Below, piece after piece: positions 9,123 through 19,573 of a stretch of 33,228 nucleotides of DNA. The stretch comes from Stentor coeruleus (Eukaryota > Ciliophora > Heterotrichea > Heterotrichida > Stentoridae). Made by a program: the position numbers and the translations under genes. The stretch lies in NCBI GenBank assembly GCA_001970955.1, contig MPUH01000819.1, forward strand, positions 1 through 33,228. Reading direction: 5' to 3'. The notes under the pieces were generated by a model. The model saw nothing but the letters and a program-made list of their open reading frames with translations. It ran no database searches and had not been told where the DNA came from. Every line of letters begins with the position of its first letter. Within the stretch, counting starts at the first letter, position 1.

Positions 9123-9608
9123 ATTTCTTTTTTGAATATAAGCTTCTTTTAAGTATGGGCTAGTTTGCTTAGAGATATAAGGTAGAGGATATAAGAAAGA
9201 ATATGTTGGGAGGATTTATTTGTGGTTTATAAGATGTTTTAAGTGCTAAAATATAGGTTATAATGAAAATTGTGTATGTGTTTTTTATGTAGGATATTTA
9301 GAGAGTTTTATTTAATGAATTGTTGATTTTTATACATAATTAAAGGTATTTTGATATGAAAAAATAGTTTCTTTGAAAAAAAAAAGTGATTTTATTTGAA
9401 AAGATTGGGGAGATTTTTAGGTTATTTAAAGTATAATGATTATTCAAATTATGTTAGTTTGGAAAGTGAAGATATTAATTAATAGAGTGTAATTTTATTA
9501 AGTCTTAAATTATTATGATAATATACTATTAGTATCAAAACTGAGCAAATATAATTATTTTAATTATATTGTTTTAAAGTAAGTCTGACAAAGAAAGGGG
9601 GGGATATA
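9123..9608. other. Intergenic, upstream of the two-HTH gene
   Basis: About 490 bp of AT-rich DNA without a gene. A G7 run at 9597-9603, five bases before the next start codon, stands out in a region with very little G+C. Confidence 0.5.
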
Positions 9609-10217
9609 ATGAGTTCTGAATTCTATGATGAGGATCAAGCTGTAAAAGAGCTTAAGGCAAAGCTCAAAAATATAAGAGACTCTATCACTCCTTTAATTAA
9701 AAACGGAGCTGTTGAGCCTGCTGCAGTACCTAAGAATATCAGGGAAGAAATTGTTCAGATTTTTGATGAGCATGGAGGAATTGATTTACTGTCTAATTTA
9801 ACAAAACTAGCATACAGTACAATCAACAATTGGCATCGTAGATGGCTTTATAACCCTTATATTTATCGCACTCCATTTGAGTATAAGCAAAGAAGGTCTA
9901 ATGCTTTGATAAGAAAAGTCTTAGATCCTGAAGAAAAACCTGAAAAACTTACTAAATCTCAGCAAGTTATTCTTCCTGAATCCTCAATAGCAGCTAGAAT
10001 CAAACAAAAAATAACAGCTGAGCAAGAAAGTATGGTTAAAAAAATTAAAGTCCTTATGGAAAGTAAAATTAAACAAGGGCTGGAACTTGATGGAGAAGTT
10101 GAAGAACAGGTTAAAGCATTATACACTCAAATCCAAGATTCACGTGAAGTCGCAATACTTTTGGGTATAGATAAAAATGTCATAGATGAGTGGGTATTTG
10201 ACATGGATTATGAGTAA
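9609..10217 (+). CDS. Unknown protein with two helix-turn-helix-like segments
   Basis: This is a 202-residue, intronless product with codon use like its neighbours. Residues about 40-76 (VPKNIREEIVQIFDEHGG, then LTKLAYSTINNWHRRW) read as a helix-turn-helix like those of transposases and homeodomain-like regulators. The last 40 residues (EVEEQVKALYTQI, then REVAILLGIDKNVIDEWVF) look like a second, diverged copy of the same fold. A charged linker (about 100-160, KQKITAEQESMVKKIK) joins them and is probably helical. No catalytic domain is present, so DNA binding, perhaps as a domesticated transposase-type DNA-binding domain, is an inference. I do not recognise a named family. The leader carries a G7 run just before the ATG. 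Confidence 0.8.
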   Translation: MSSEFYDEDQAVKELKAKLKNIRDSITPLIKNGAVEPAAVPKNIREEIVQIFDEHGGIDLLSNLTKLAYSTINNWHRRWLYNPYIYRTPFEYKQRRSNALIRKVLDPEEKPEKLTKSQQVILPESSIAARIKQKITAEQESMVKKIKVLMESKIKQGLELDGEVEEQVKALYTQIQDSREVAILLGIDKNVIDEWVFDMDYE

Positions 10218-11241
10218 TCGAAAATTTTATATTCATACCTTAGATTGTTTTGATAGATATATACTTTTAATTTTCTTTTGAAACTGATAATAATTAAAAA
10301 AAAATCCTACCAATAATATACTATTCCATAAAATTTTAAAGATAATGCCTTATCTTTTTTTCTTAAGAAATTCAATAACAATCATGTAAATATTTTATAT
10401 AAACTAATATAATTTGATTGATTATAAAGATATTTAATCATTCATTTTTCAAATATAAATCTTATAATGAAGTCATTTAAAAAATAAAACATGAAATATA
10501 GTAAAAATTGTAATAGTTAAATGTATAATCTAGCTTACTTCTATAGGAAAACTTTAGATTCCTTTATTTTTTTAATATACCTGTTGACCTAAAAATCTAC
10601 TATAAAATAATTTCACTCTATAAAAATTAAGCCTAGATTTTTCTTAATTTTTTAAGATGAATTGCTATGAAAATTGCAACTTTCGAAAAACTTATACATT
10701 TTCTAGAGTATCCTCAAACTCACTTATGATTTCTGTTTGTATAAACATTTTTTTTTTGCTATACAATAAAATTTATTATTTGTAATCTAAACTTTAAATA
10801 TAGGAGACTTTTTAAAATTCCATTTAAAATTAGAAGCTTTTGGTGGCAAATCAGACCTTTGCTATAAGCAAGAATATTTTTAAATATCATTTTTTTGCCA
10901 ATATCTCCTAGTGAAGCTACAATAAAATTTTAAAGATTTAACATAAAAACTAATTAACATTTTGCAAAAAAAAAAGCTCACAAAACCATTTTGTGAAGAT
11001 TTTGAACTTCTTACCTGGCTAATTTAGATTTATAAACTTTATTCGGAATGCTTTTTACTTCGGAATTTTAAGAATTTTACTGTAAAAACTTATATTATTA
11101 TTTCACAGAGAAACTATAATTTTTTAAGTATTAGTAAATCCAATTACTGTATTTCAATTGAAATTTTGTATAAACTATGCATTTTACTATTCTAAGGTGT
11201 ATATTGACTTGCTGACCTGAAGAATTTAAGCCATAAATATT
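10218..11241. other. AT-rich intergenic, upstream of the first zinc-finger gene
   Basis: About 1 kb with no supportable gene. It contains a compact perfect hairpin at 10978-10996 and short low-complexity frames only. Confidence 0.5.
10978..10996. repeat. Perfect 8 bp inverted repeat with 3 nt loop
   Basis: TCACAAAA and TTTTGTGA flank the loop CCA. It lies about 250 bp upstream of the first zinc-finger gene. It could be a hairpin or a protein-binding palindrome. Confidence 0.6.
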
Positions 11242-11580
11242 ATGTTTAGCGAACAATGCATTATCACTAGATTTTGCTGCCCATTCCCTGATTGTATTAA
11301 AGAATACCAGGGGAGATTTAATCTTCGGAGACATGTTGAAATGAATCACATGGGGAAAATATTTCACAAGTGCCGAATTTGTTCGAAATCGTTTTCATCC
11401 AGACAAGTTTTAAGGGAGCATTCTTTTAGGCATTCAGGTCAAAAGCCTTATTATTGTAGTTCTTGTGGTAAAAGATTCAGACAATATAGTCATTTAGCAT
11501 ATCATAGAAAGATGCACAAATTCGGAGTTCTAAATTTAGACGACACTGATGAAGTAAAAAGCAATCAAGGAAGTATTTAA
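11242..11580 (+). CDS. C2H2 zinc-finger protein, three fingers (copy 1)
   Basis: The 112-residue product is almost entirely three C2H2 fingers: C13-C18-H31-H36 (with a four-residue cysteine spacing), C44-C47-H60-H64 and C72-C75-H88-H92. The linker SGQKPYY between fingers 2 and 3 is close to the canonical TGEKPY linker, which favours sequence-specific DNA binding. No activation or repression domain is visible; the tail is short and acidic. A near copy in the same orientation starts at 12937 and has the same finger layout, including RQYSHL in finger 3. The two are therefore a tandem duplicate pair. An additional upstream exon cannot be excluded. It is likely a nuclear DNA-binding regulator; the target is unknown. 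Confidence 0.88.
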   Translation: MFSEQCIITRFCCPFPDCIKEYQGRFNLRRHVEMNHMGKIFHKCRICSKSFSSRQVLREHSFRHSGQKPYYCSSCGKRFRQYSHLAYHRKMHKFGVLNLDDTDEVKSNQGSI

Positions 11581-12936
11581 GTTGATGACTTAAGCTTAAA
11601 TAATATAAAGTTAGGAATTCTTAGAAAATAGAAATCAAGGTTACCATTGCATTAAAGAACTAATTCTTAATAAACCCATTTTTTATATGTTTCTTAGTTT
11701 AAAACATATCTTTTAATCTAATAATTTAAGTCTTTAATAGTCTTTGAGTATTATAAAGAGTTGTTTTTTATCTTTTCCAGCTTTGCAATATTCTTTATTC
11801 ATGACATTTTATATATTTTTTTTCTAGTTTTGTCTGAGTATAGAAAGGCTCAAGTAATAAGCTATATTTTAAAATTTGTTAAATATATTTACAAGGTTAT
11901 GAGAATAGTAATTATTATATTTTTTTTGTTGTATTTATATATTTTAACCGATAGGATTGATTTTTGTTGTATAAAATTTTAAGACTAAGCACTTAAGCTT
12001 TAAAAAATTACAGTCTTGTAATTAGAACGTCATTTGTTTATACAATAAGTATTTTAGAATAAAAATGTTATTCTTATAATCCCACTTTTACGCACTATAC
12101 AATTTCCAAAAAGATTTTATTTAAAACATTCCTTTATGCTTTCAAGTAATTTTTTCTTAATACATCAATTCTATTAGGTCATTTAAATCTTAGAATATTT
12201 TCCTAAGCCTAAAATCTAAGAATACAATTTTTTATTGTATTTACCCTAATTTTCTACTTAAATCTTTCAAATGTCTCTAAATTAACTAAATTATCAGCCT
12301 TCAGTACCTTAATATCTTATAATCAATTCACAGTTTGTTCAAGTATAAAAATTTCTTATAGATTTCATAAAAATTTAATAATTGGCTTGTAAAATGAATT
12401 CAAAGTAAAAAAAATCCAAACAACCAAATTTCAGCTAGTCTCTCATAAAAACATCTTAAAAACACTGATATCCTAAACTATATTTGCCTTAATCTATTAG
12501 AATATACCTAATCTTATATGTAAATTGATTTAAAATTAAGTTATGGAGTCTATTATATTATTTATTATGCACCTTATTACTATATAAACTAAATCCTAAT
12601 TAAAATGCCTTTATACTTCCTATATACATCTATAAAATACTATATTTTCATCCTAGACATGTCTAAAACAATAATTATATTCATAACCTTATCATCCATA
12701 AAGCTAAAAATATATACAAAATATCAAAGCCAAATATTAAAAAAAATTATGACAAGGTTGAATTTTTCTCCCTCGAGTTTATTTATGAAAAACTGTTTAA
12801 CTGTATGAATAAAACAACTTTCTAATTGTTCAAGCTACTATTTATTATTTAAAAAACAATTTCAAAGTTATATATATAAACCATTTTATATACATAATTA
12901 GAGTAGGTTAAATGATGTATGGCGTGACAATAATTA
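11581..12936. other. AT-rich spacer between the zinc-finger paralogues
   Basis: 1.36 kb with only low-complexity frames rich in Phe, Ile, Tyr and Lys, which AT-rich DNA produces by chance. I see no third finger copy and no RNA gene. Confidence 0.5.
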
Positions 12937-13278
12937 ATGGTAAAAAATCATCACCAAATGAATGAGCAAGGAAAAGAACTGACCACATATTTGTATTGCT
13001 GCCCACACGCAGATTGCTTTAAAGAGTATAAATGTAGGTTTAGCTTGAGAAGGCATTTTGAAATGATGCATTTAGGGAAAAAGTTTTTTGCTTGTCACAT
13101 TTGTAAAAAATCATTGGCATCTAATCAGATTTTACGAGAACATTTGTATAAGCATTCGGGTATAAAGCCTTATAGGTGTAGCATTTGTCGAATCCGTTTT
13201 AGACAATATAGTCATTTGAGTGTTCATAAACTTAAGCACAAGCAAGAAAGAATGATGAATAAACCTAAAAATGATTAA
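12937..13278 (+). CDS. C2H2 zinc-finger protein, three fingers (copy 2)
   Basis: The 113-residue product has fingers C22-C27-H40-H45, C53-C56-H69-H73 and C81-C84-H97-H101, with the linker SGIKPYR between fingers 2 and 3. Conserved blocks shared with copy 1 include F(K/N)LRRH-type helix positions, LREH in finger 2 and RFRQYSHL in finger 3. The helix-contact residues of finger 2 differ (ASNQILREH here, SSRQVLREH in copy 1), so the two may recognise slightly different sites. The N-terminus is longer and polar (MVKNHHQMNEQGKEL). The C-terminus is basic. Same orientation as copy 1, about 1.36 kb downstream. Role inferred as DNA binding. Confidence 0.87.
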   Translation: MVKNHHQMNEQGKELTTYLYCCPHADCFKEYKCRFSLRRHFEMMHLGKKFFACHICKKSLASNQILREHLYKHSGIKPYRCSICRIRFRQYSHLSVHKLKHKQERMMNKPKND

Positions 13279-13960
13279 ATAACTTTTAGTTTGACAATAA
13301 AAAATTATTTCTTCCAACTTCTTCTCATATATCATTGAATAATAAGGTAAAATTATTTTTGACATCGAAAATATACAGAAAAAACTATTTAAATTTAATT
13401 ATTTAAATCTGTTTGCCTTGAAGATTTGTAACTAGCCAAGATTTTATTCGCACAAAAAATAATTTTTCAAGTCTATTATAATTAATATTCCATTCTTAGT
13501 TTTATTCATAGAAACAAAATACTTATACGCTGAAATGTTAGTAATGGGATGAATAAGGGTTTTTTTAATTTTTGACTTTTGGTTTCAGTGTTGCTTAAGA
13601 CTCTGTGACATACTAGATAATATTTACATTGATGTTTATAAGGTTTTAATAAGTGGATTTTAACTATTAACTTTTTATTAGAAACAATAATATGTTGTAG
13701 CAAATAATGTATTTATTATACTAATATTGAAGTTTTTATTACTATTAAAGAATTCGTTTTTAGGGTAGAATTAAACTTTGTGTTTTTAGGTCTGAATTAT
13801 GTCGCCAGGTAAATATGGAAAAAATTATAAGCTAAGCTTTTATACAATATGCATTAGAATTATAATTTCTTTTTACTTTATATCTTATAAATTATTTATA
13901 TACTTTACATGAATTTTTCTTCCAAGTTTATAAGCATCAGCTCAAAAGGTTTATTAGCAC

Positions 13961-14019
13961 AGTGTTTTGATGCTTCATGACTATTTTTAATTTCAGGACT
14001 ATATTTTTGTCAAAACACT
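13961..14019. repeat. 10 bp perfect inverted repeat
   Basis: AGTGTTTTGA (13961-13970) and TCAAAACACT (14010-14019) are exact reverse complements separated by 39 nt. It lies in a gene-free stretch. The role is unknown. Confidence 0.6.
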
Positions 14020-14400
14020 TCATTCTATTGTATAAGGATAAAAATAGTTATACCTAGAGTGTATTTGAAGATAGGATGGCTTTTTTATTGACTACAATGC
14101 TTTATAGTTTAGAAAATCATTTACACAAACCTTGGCACCACGCTTTTTATATACTGTAAATGCTTAGGCTTTATTAAAAAAAAATTAAGATTTTTTCAGA
14201 ACAAAAGACACAGGTACGATATAAATGACTTTATCAGAAAGGATATCAGAGTTTTTAAAAACTATCGATTTTGTTATAAATTCTAGTATAGCACCATAAT
14301 AATACTAAAAAAATAAGCTGTTGTCATATTAAAGCATAGATAAACTAAGAGTTTATAAAAATGTTAATACCCTATGACATATAATATATACAAAATATAG

Positions 14401-14761
14401 TAAGAAATATCGATAAGTATAATAAAATATTTTGAAAATACATGAAATATACTTAGAAATTATGTAAAAACTGGATTTTATTTTATTGAGTTTTTGGCTA
14501 TATAACTCTTATTTTCCATACAGTGATAATCTATAAATAACNTAAGAAATATCGATAAGTATAATAAAATATTTTGAAAATACATGAAATATACTTAGAA
14601 ATTATGCAAAAACTGGATTTTATTTTATTGAGTTTTTGGCTATATAACTCTTGTTTTCCATACAGCGATAATCTATAAATGATNTAAAAACTGGATTTTA
14701 TTTTATTGAGTTTTTGGCTATATAACTCTTATTTTCCATACAGTGATAATCTATAAATAAC
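14401..14761. repeat. Three N-joined copies of one block (assembly artefact with allelic variation)
   Basis: Copy 1 is 14401-14541 and copy 2 is 14543-14683, each 141 bp; copy 3 is 14685-14761. Copy 3 matches the end of copy 1 exactly, while copy 2 carries a few differences that are all A/G or C/T transitions. Single N bases at 14542 and 14684 join them. This looks like an alternative haplotype contig placed between two parts of the other haplotype. Confidence 0.85.
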
Positions 14762-15562
14762 TATTTTTCATATCATCACACCAACTTTAGTCTAGTTTTT
14801 TATGGGTTTTCCATTATTTTTTTTAAAGTTATTATATTTAGTATAATTTACACTAATAATATATACTTTATATTTTTTTGATTAAACTCTTCAGATTTTT
14901 TTTAATAAAACTCATCTTAAATGTTATGAGGATTCTTAAATCATATATTTATTATTTTTTCAATTTATTTGTACTCTAGCATATGTAATTCTTTTATATA
15001 TATTATATACATACAAATTATAGAGTTTATATGCTAGATTCTTAGATGAAAATAAGGGTAAAGTATTCATTTTCTAAACATAAACTGTTTATCTACACAT
15101 TTCAAAAAAAATACTATTATTATACATAGGAAAAGTATATTTTCTCCATTAAGTATTAAAAATAAATTGGAGTAATCATTTCTCAATAAAATAAAAACTA
15201 TATCTTTCATACAATATTATATCTTTTAATTATTTTCCTATTTTACAACATAAGAAAATAGAATATGATGATAAAGAAGAAAATAAATACAACAAATCTT
15301 GAAGAGTTTAGTTAAAGGAAGACTTTAGATAGAGTGATTTTTAAAAATTATTTCTTTGTAGACTTATAAAAAAGTATTTTTTTTCTTTTAAATCAGAAAC
15401 TTATGATGATTTATCAGTTATTTAACTTAAAAGTTTTTTGAAAGCAATTAGAGAGATAATTAGATCTACAAGTAGAAGATTAGATAAAAACCAAAAATAT
15501 TTACGTCAGTTTTAATAAAAAAGAGGCTTATTGTTTTCGAAAAGACATAAATCCTAAAAATA

Positions 15563-15586
15563 TTTCAGCGAGAGCTTACGCTGAAA
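15563..15586. repeat. 8 bp stem hairpin
   Basis: TTTCAGCG (15563-15570), an 8 nt loop, then CGCTGAAA (15579-15586). The GC-containing stem is unusual for this AT-rich stretch. Confidence 0.6.
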
Positions 15587-15646
15587 ATTCTATTGTGAAT
15601 TACTAAGAGGCAAATTCTTCAAAAGCTGTAAAAATTACAATAGAAT
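15587..15646. repeat. 10 bp perfect inverted repeat next to the hairpin
   Basis: ATTCTATTGT (15587-15596) and ACAATAGAAT (15637-15646) are exact reverse complements with 40 nt between. It directly abuts the hairpin ending at 15586. Confidence 0.6.
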
Positions 15647-15648
15647 AA

Positions 15649-16023
15649 AATAAAATCCAAATTACTTAACCTTTTTTTTTATGTCAATACTTGAATCTGA
15701 TGTATATCTGAAAAATAATTATATTATAAATCTATTGCATCAATAAGAATTGCATAAAATCATAGTATAAGTAAATTGGTTCAATATAAAAATAACATAG
15801 AATACATATCATAATCTCATATAATAAATCTTATAAAAAAATTATCCTAACAGAAGAGTTTAATTTCATCAAAAAAAAAAAAACTATCTCATAACTAAAA
15901 CCTTACAACATCAAAAATTTAAATACCCAAAACTTTATAATAAAAATTACATGAAATGATGCATAAAAATAATCCTCATAATAATTTTCACCTTAAAATT
16001 ATTCATCTAGTTTAAGACCATAC
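15649..16023. other. AT-rich intergenic, 3' of the RING-H2 gene
   Basis: 375 bp with a poly-A run near 15872-15884 and no supportable gene. Confidence 0.5.
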
Positions 16024-17046
16024 TTATTTACCAATTCTTCCTATATCAAACAAACAAGTTTTACATACAGGACAAACATATTGTAAAGGTTTAGATTCAA
16101 TCCATTCTTCTATACATTTAGAATGAAAGACATGCTTACAAAAAGTTTCTCTAATTTGATCTCCTAATGTTAAGCTGTATATATAATACTTATCAAAACA
16201 AATCGGGCAAATAATTTTTTCTTTAGTCAAAAAATATTTAGCTGGAATTTGTTCTTCAATATACGAGTCATCTATATGTTCTGTGCAGTTCATAACTTGA
16301 TATGGGACATTTGGTCTGATTCTTCTAGAGATTTTTTTTCTGTAAAAGCTATAAATGCATAATGCGCAACAACATATACCAACACAAGGGAGGAATACGG
16401 ATAATATTAAGTAAAGCTTTGAATTACTATCATTAGAATCACCTGTTGTCCATTTCAATGAAAAATCTACGTTGTTTTGTGAAGTCCTCCAGAATGATAT
16501 GACAATGTAATTCCCTTGAACTTTAATATATGATTTTTTTAGAGTATACAAGGAACCTATGTAATTACGCAAAAATGGGATTCCATCTGTATATGGTATG
16601 TTATAGACTAATATAAACACCATATCATTCAACTGTATATATTTTACAGTAGTATTATTAGAAAGCGAAATTTCAACTTGATCTGAATATTTATTAAACA
16701 ATCTTAAATCCAATTGCCAATAGCATAAAACTTCTAAAGGGGTTTTTATTCGAAAACCTCCTGATGATTTTGAATAATATGATGATGAGCAAGTTCTCTG
16801 TATGATATTTACAATATTGGTTATGCAATTGATTACTACAGAACTATCAATACAACTGGCCTCTATGTTATCATTAATGCATTTATAACATCCACTATCA
16901 CATGTTGATGAGTAAGGGCAAATAAAATTCGTCGTGTAGTTACTATATAATGTTTACTTCCACCATAAATTCCCTGATGTACTACATAAATTGCATTTAC
17001 CCCAAGCTATAGACAAGAGAATCATAAATGTATCTAATCTCACCAT
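16024..17046 (-). CDS. Membrane-anchored RING-H2 protein, two exons
   Basis: Minus-strand exons 17046-16958 and 16942-16024 are joined across a 15 nt intron (GTAAACATTATATAG) and give 335 residues. An N-terminal signal peptide (MVRLDTFMILLSIAW) is followed by a cysteine-rich ectodomain (Cys at about 18, 21, 38, 44, 48, 51, 60, 69, 81). One transmembrane helix lies at about 206-230 (LYLILSVFLPCVGICCCALC). A basic stop-transfer segment and a cytosolic RING-H2 finger follow: C275, C278, C298, H300, H303, C306, C320, C323. The topology is that of membrane RING E3 ubiquitin ligases that mark proteins on endosomal or plasma membranes. Substrate unknown. It is divergent from the coiled-coil gene at 17966. 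Confidence 0.88.
16943..16957 (-). other. 15 nt intron of the RING-H2 gene
   Basis: Reads GTAAACATTATATAG on the minus strand. It has the same start and end as the other 15 nt introns here. Splicing joins the signal-peptide exon (GNLWW) to NNYTTNFICPYS in frame. Confidence 0.9.
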
Positions 17047-17965
17047 GAAATTTTTTATAATAACATTCTCATTATGTCTAATTATAATACAAAGCTAGAA
17101 ATATAATTCATTTTACCATTGATAAATAGATTCTTAAAACTTCACTAACTATATTCTAATATTTTATTATAATCTTATACTTATCAATAGTAGACTAATA
17201 AAATATTTGATTATTTTCTTGACAAGAATTTCATTCTTAGTGTATAAAACTATCATAGACCAAAATATGTACAAGGGTATTATAATTTTTTTCAAAGAGG
17301 CATAGGTATAACTAGAATATCGCTAAGATCTTTCAAGAATGAAAGAAAAATATAAAATTTAGAAAAATCATACAAAACCACTACGAAATTTTAATAAAAA
17401 CATATAATAAACTAGTAATAATTAAAAATTATCATTTGAATATATAAAAAAGAAAGGTTTATTGTAAACAGTTATATTATTGAAATCTTGAGAACAATTG
17501 CCATTTATATAATTATATGCAATGGGGTAAAGTATTTTATAATACGAAAATATTTAATTGTAAGTGATTATATTTTATATTGATGCATTTAGTAAGTCGA
17601 CTCCGATTAGAAATTTTCTAAAAAAATTATCAGCTTTGAAGGAAATCATAAAGTAAAAGCATTGTGATTATAATGGTTTAAATAACCCAAAAAAATACAT
17701 AAGCAATATAATATCTAAATATATACAAACTATCGATAAAAACATAATTTTTTTCTTATTATTATAATTCAAAACTCATGCATAAACTAAATGTATAACA
17801 ACAACTTACCGACTATTTTTTCTTTATCATAATAACCTTACTAATTATCATTAAGCTTATCAAAAATATCTCATAAAATCATTAAATAGTATCTAAAATT
17901 TACTCTACAATCATGCTTAAACCAAAAATCTTCAATAATTACTTTTTGATATATAAATAATTAAA
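17047..17965. promoter_or_regulatory. Divergent upstream region
   Basis: 919 bp of very AT-rich DNA between the RING-H2 gene (minus) and the docking-complex-like gene (plus). It should hold both promoters. I see no coding frame, RNA or recognisable element. Confidence 0.4.
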
Positions 17966-19480
17966 ATGCTCTTCCCAACCGAAGTGAATATAGAGAGTTT
18001 TTCACAAAAAGCAACTTTAAGATGGAAGAAAAACAGTATGAGTAATACCGAGAGAGTGATAAATAAGTCTGAAAACAAGCAGATTCATTCTATGATATTG
18101 ACTGCTGATCCAAGGAATTTTGTGTCAATGTCAACCCAAGCTGATACATCTGTGCGTGTTTCAAAGCAAGAAGATCTTAAAGAAATATCTTTGGAACTCA
18201 GCATACTCAAGAAAAAGCACGACCTAAACCGGGGTTCTAACTTTCTTCACGATAAAAATCTGTCAAATCTTAAAAAACAGCTTGATAATTTCAATCAAGA
18301 AGAAACCCGAACCCTAACTAAACTCGATAAATTAAAATCAGAAGTTCAACGACTAGAAGAATCCGTAGAAGAAACCATAAAAAAACAAGAAGACGCTCTA
18401 TCCGCAACAAAAATCTACAATCATATCATAGAACGTATGAAAATCAACAAACTAAAACTCGACATCAAAAACGAAGACATAATAAAAGCAGTTAAAAACA
18501 ATAAAAAAATCCTAAGCGAAGAAGTCGACATAGTCCGTAAACAAAAAGAATCAAAAATCAAAACAAAAAAAGCTCTTGAAAGCCTTGAAACATTTATTGA
18601 TAAAGAAACCCAAGAAAAAATTGTTGACTTAAGTACAATAGAAAAAGATGTTAAAAGAAAACAAGAAATCACATTAAAAAGAGAAGAAAGATATAAAAGA
18701 CAAATTGAAATTGCAGAAACTGCAGCTAATGAAGATAGAGAAATGAGAGCTACACAAATGCGTGAAGGGGTTATAATGCATAAATTTTGGTATCTTTATA
18801 TGAAAAAAAGATTAGATTTCGATATGGATAAACTGAATCATATAGAAAAAGCATTTGAAAAAGTTAGAAAAAATTCTAGTATCAACAACGCTTCAGAAAT
18901 GGTGACAAAGTTTTTAACAACTGAAATCGCTTATAATGAACTTCGGCGTATAGTCGATGATTCTAATATGAATATTCTTAAAACGACGAAAAAAATACAA
19001 GAAATCGAAAATAATTTGGCTAATGCTGAAAAGCTTAAACCCCAAAGCAATTTTAAAGATGCACTACAGAAAGAAATTATCGAAAAACTAAAAATCGCAA
19101 CAGAAGATAGCGAAAGGCTTATGAGGATAAAACAAATCCATCAAAAAATCAACGTCTGGGCCGGGAAGATTCTAAGAAAACTTGGTGTGGACCAAGGCGA
19201 AAGCGATTTAATGCAAAGTTTCCACTTAATCCTCAACAACATCAAAGGTACCTTACAACCAATAAAAAACATCGTAAAATTTATATAGGGAGCATCAGAG
19301 TTAAAATGCTTTACAAATACTATGACATTAAAAAACATCATAGATAGCATAGACCAAAAAGATATGAAAATGTTCAAAAGTGACAGTTTCGATAAAAACA
19401 ATGATGAAGCAGGGATAATAAGAGACCTTGCCCATTCAAGTCCTATAATCGAAGGGAAATTTAAAAAAACTATCATATAG
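17966..19480 (+). CDS. Coiled-coil protein, probable outer-dynein-arm docking-complex type
   Basis: Exons 17966-19273 and 19289-19480 flank a 15 nt intron (GTAAAATTTATATAG); the spliced product is 499 residues. It is almost wholly coiled coil from about residue 70, with a polar N-terminus. The segment HIEKAFEKVRKNSSINNASEMVTKFLTTEIAYNEL resembles the conserved block of the CCDC151/CCDC63/CCDC114 family (IKxATGxxDxxEIVxKFLxQExTYxNL). Those proteins anchor outer dynein arms to axonemal doublet microtubules. If correct, the protein sits in the ciliary axoneme, in keeping with the TTLL and kinesin genes nearby. A generic coiled-coil protein is the alternative. An in-frame later start (ATG at about 18038) is possible. 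Confidence 0.75.
19274..19288 (+). other. 15 nt intron of the docking-complex-like gene
   Basis: Reads GTAAAATTTATATAG and contains the in-frame TAG. Its removal extends the frame by 63 codons of coding character (GASELKCFTNTMTLKNIID onward) to TAG 19478. Confidence 0.88.
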
Positions 19481-19573
19481 TCTAGTTATTAAAAATAAAT
19501 AAAACTATAAAAAATGTTATTTTCCACGATTTGGTTTTTAAAGTTATTATTTTTATATACTATGATTATTAAA

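Larger units (their letters stand above)
13279..15248. other. AT-rich region with inverted repeats and an assembly-duplicated block
   Basis: About 2 kb without a supportable gene. It contains a 10 bp inverted repeat (13961-14019) and the N-joined duplications at 14401-14761, listed separately. Confidence 0.5.
15249..15648 (+). pseudogene. Possible decayed gene, no recognisable family
   Basis: Two adjoining frames read like eroded protein. The first includes LIKKYFFSFKSETYDDL and FLKAIREIIRSTSRRLDK, but it has several stops. The second, from about 15487, includes KKEAYCFRKDINPKN and has only one internal stop (15604-15606) before TAA 15646. No family is recognisable. The number of stops in the first frame is not much below chance, so this is weak. 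The second half also contains inverted repeats. Confidence 0.22.

Noticed and set aside
11761..11982. Open frame of 73 codons on the plus strand
   Set aside because: Almost only Phe, Ile, Leu, Tyr and Val from AT-rich codons; it starts without ATG and has no coding character.
12605..12808. Open frame of 67 codons on the plus strand
   Set aside because: Low-complexity Ile/Lys/Tyr-rich translation in AT-rich DNA; no domain and no G+C rise.
13506..13703. Minus-strand open frame of 65 codons
   Set aside because: Low G+C, no recognisable features, and not supported by context.
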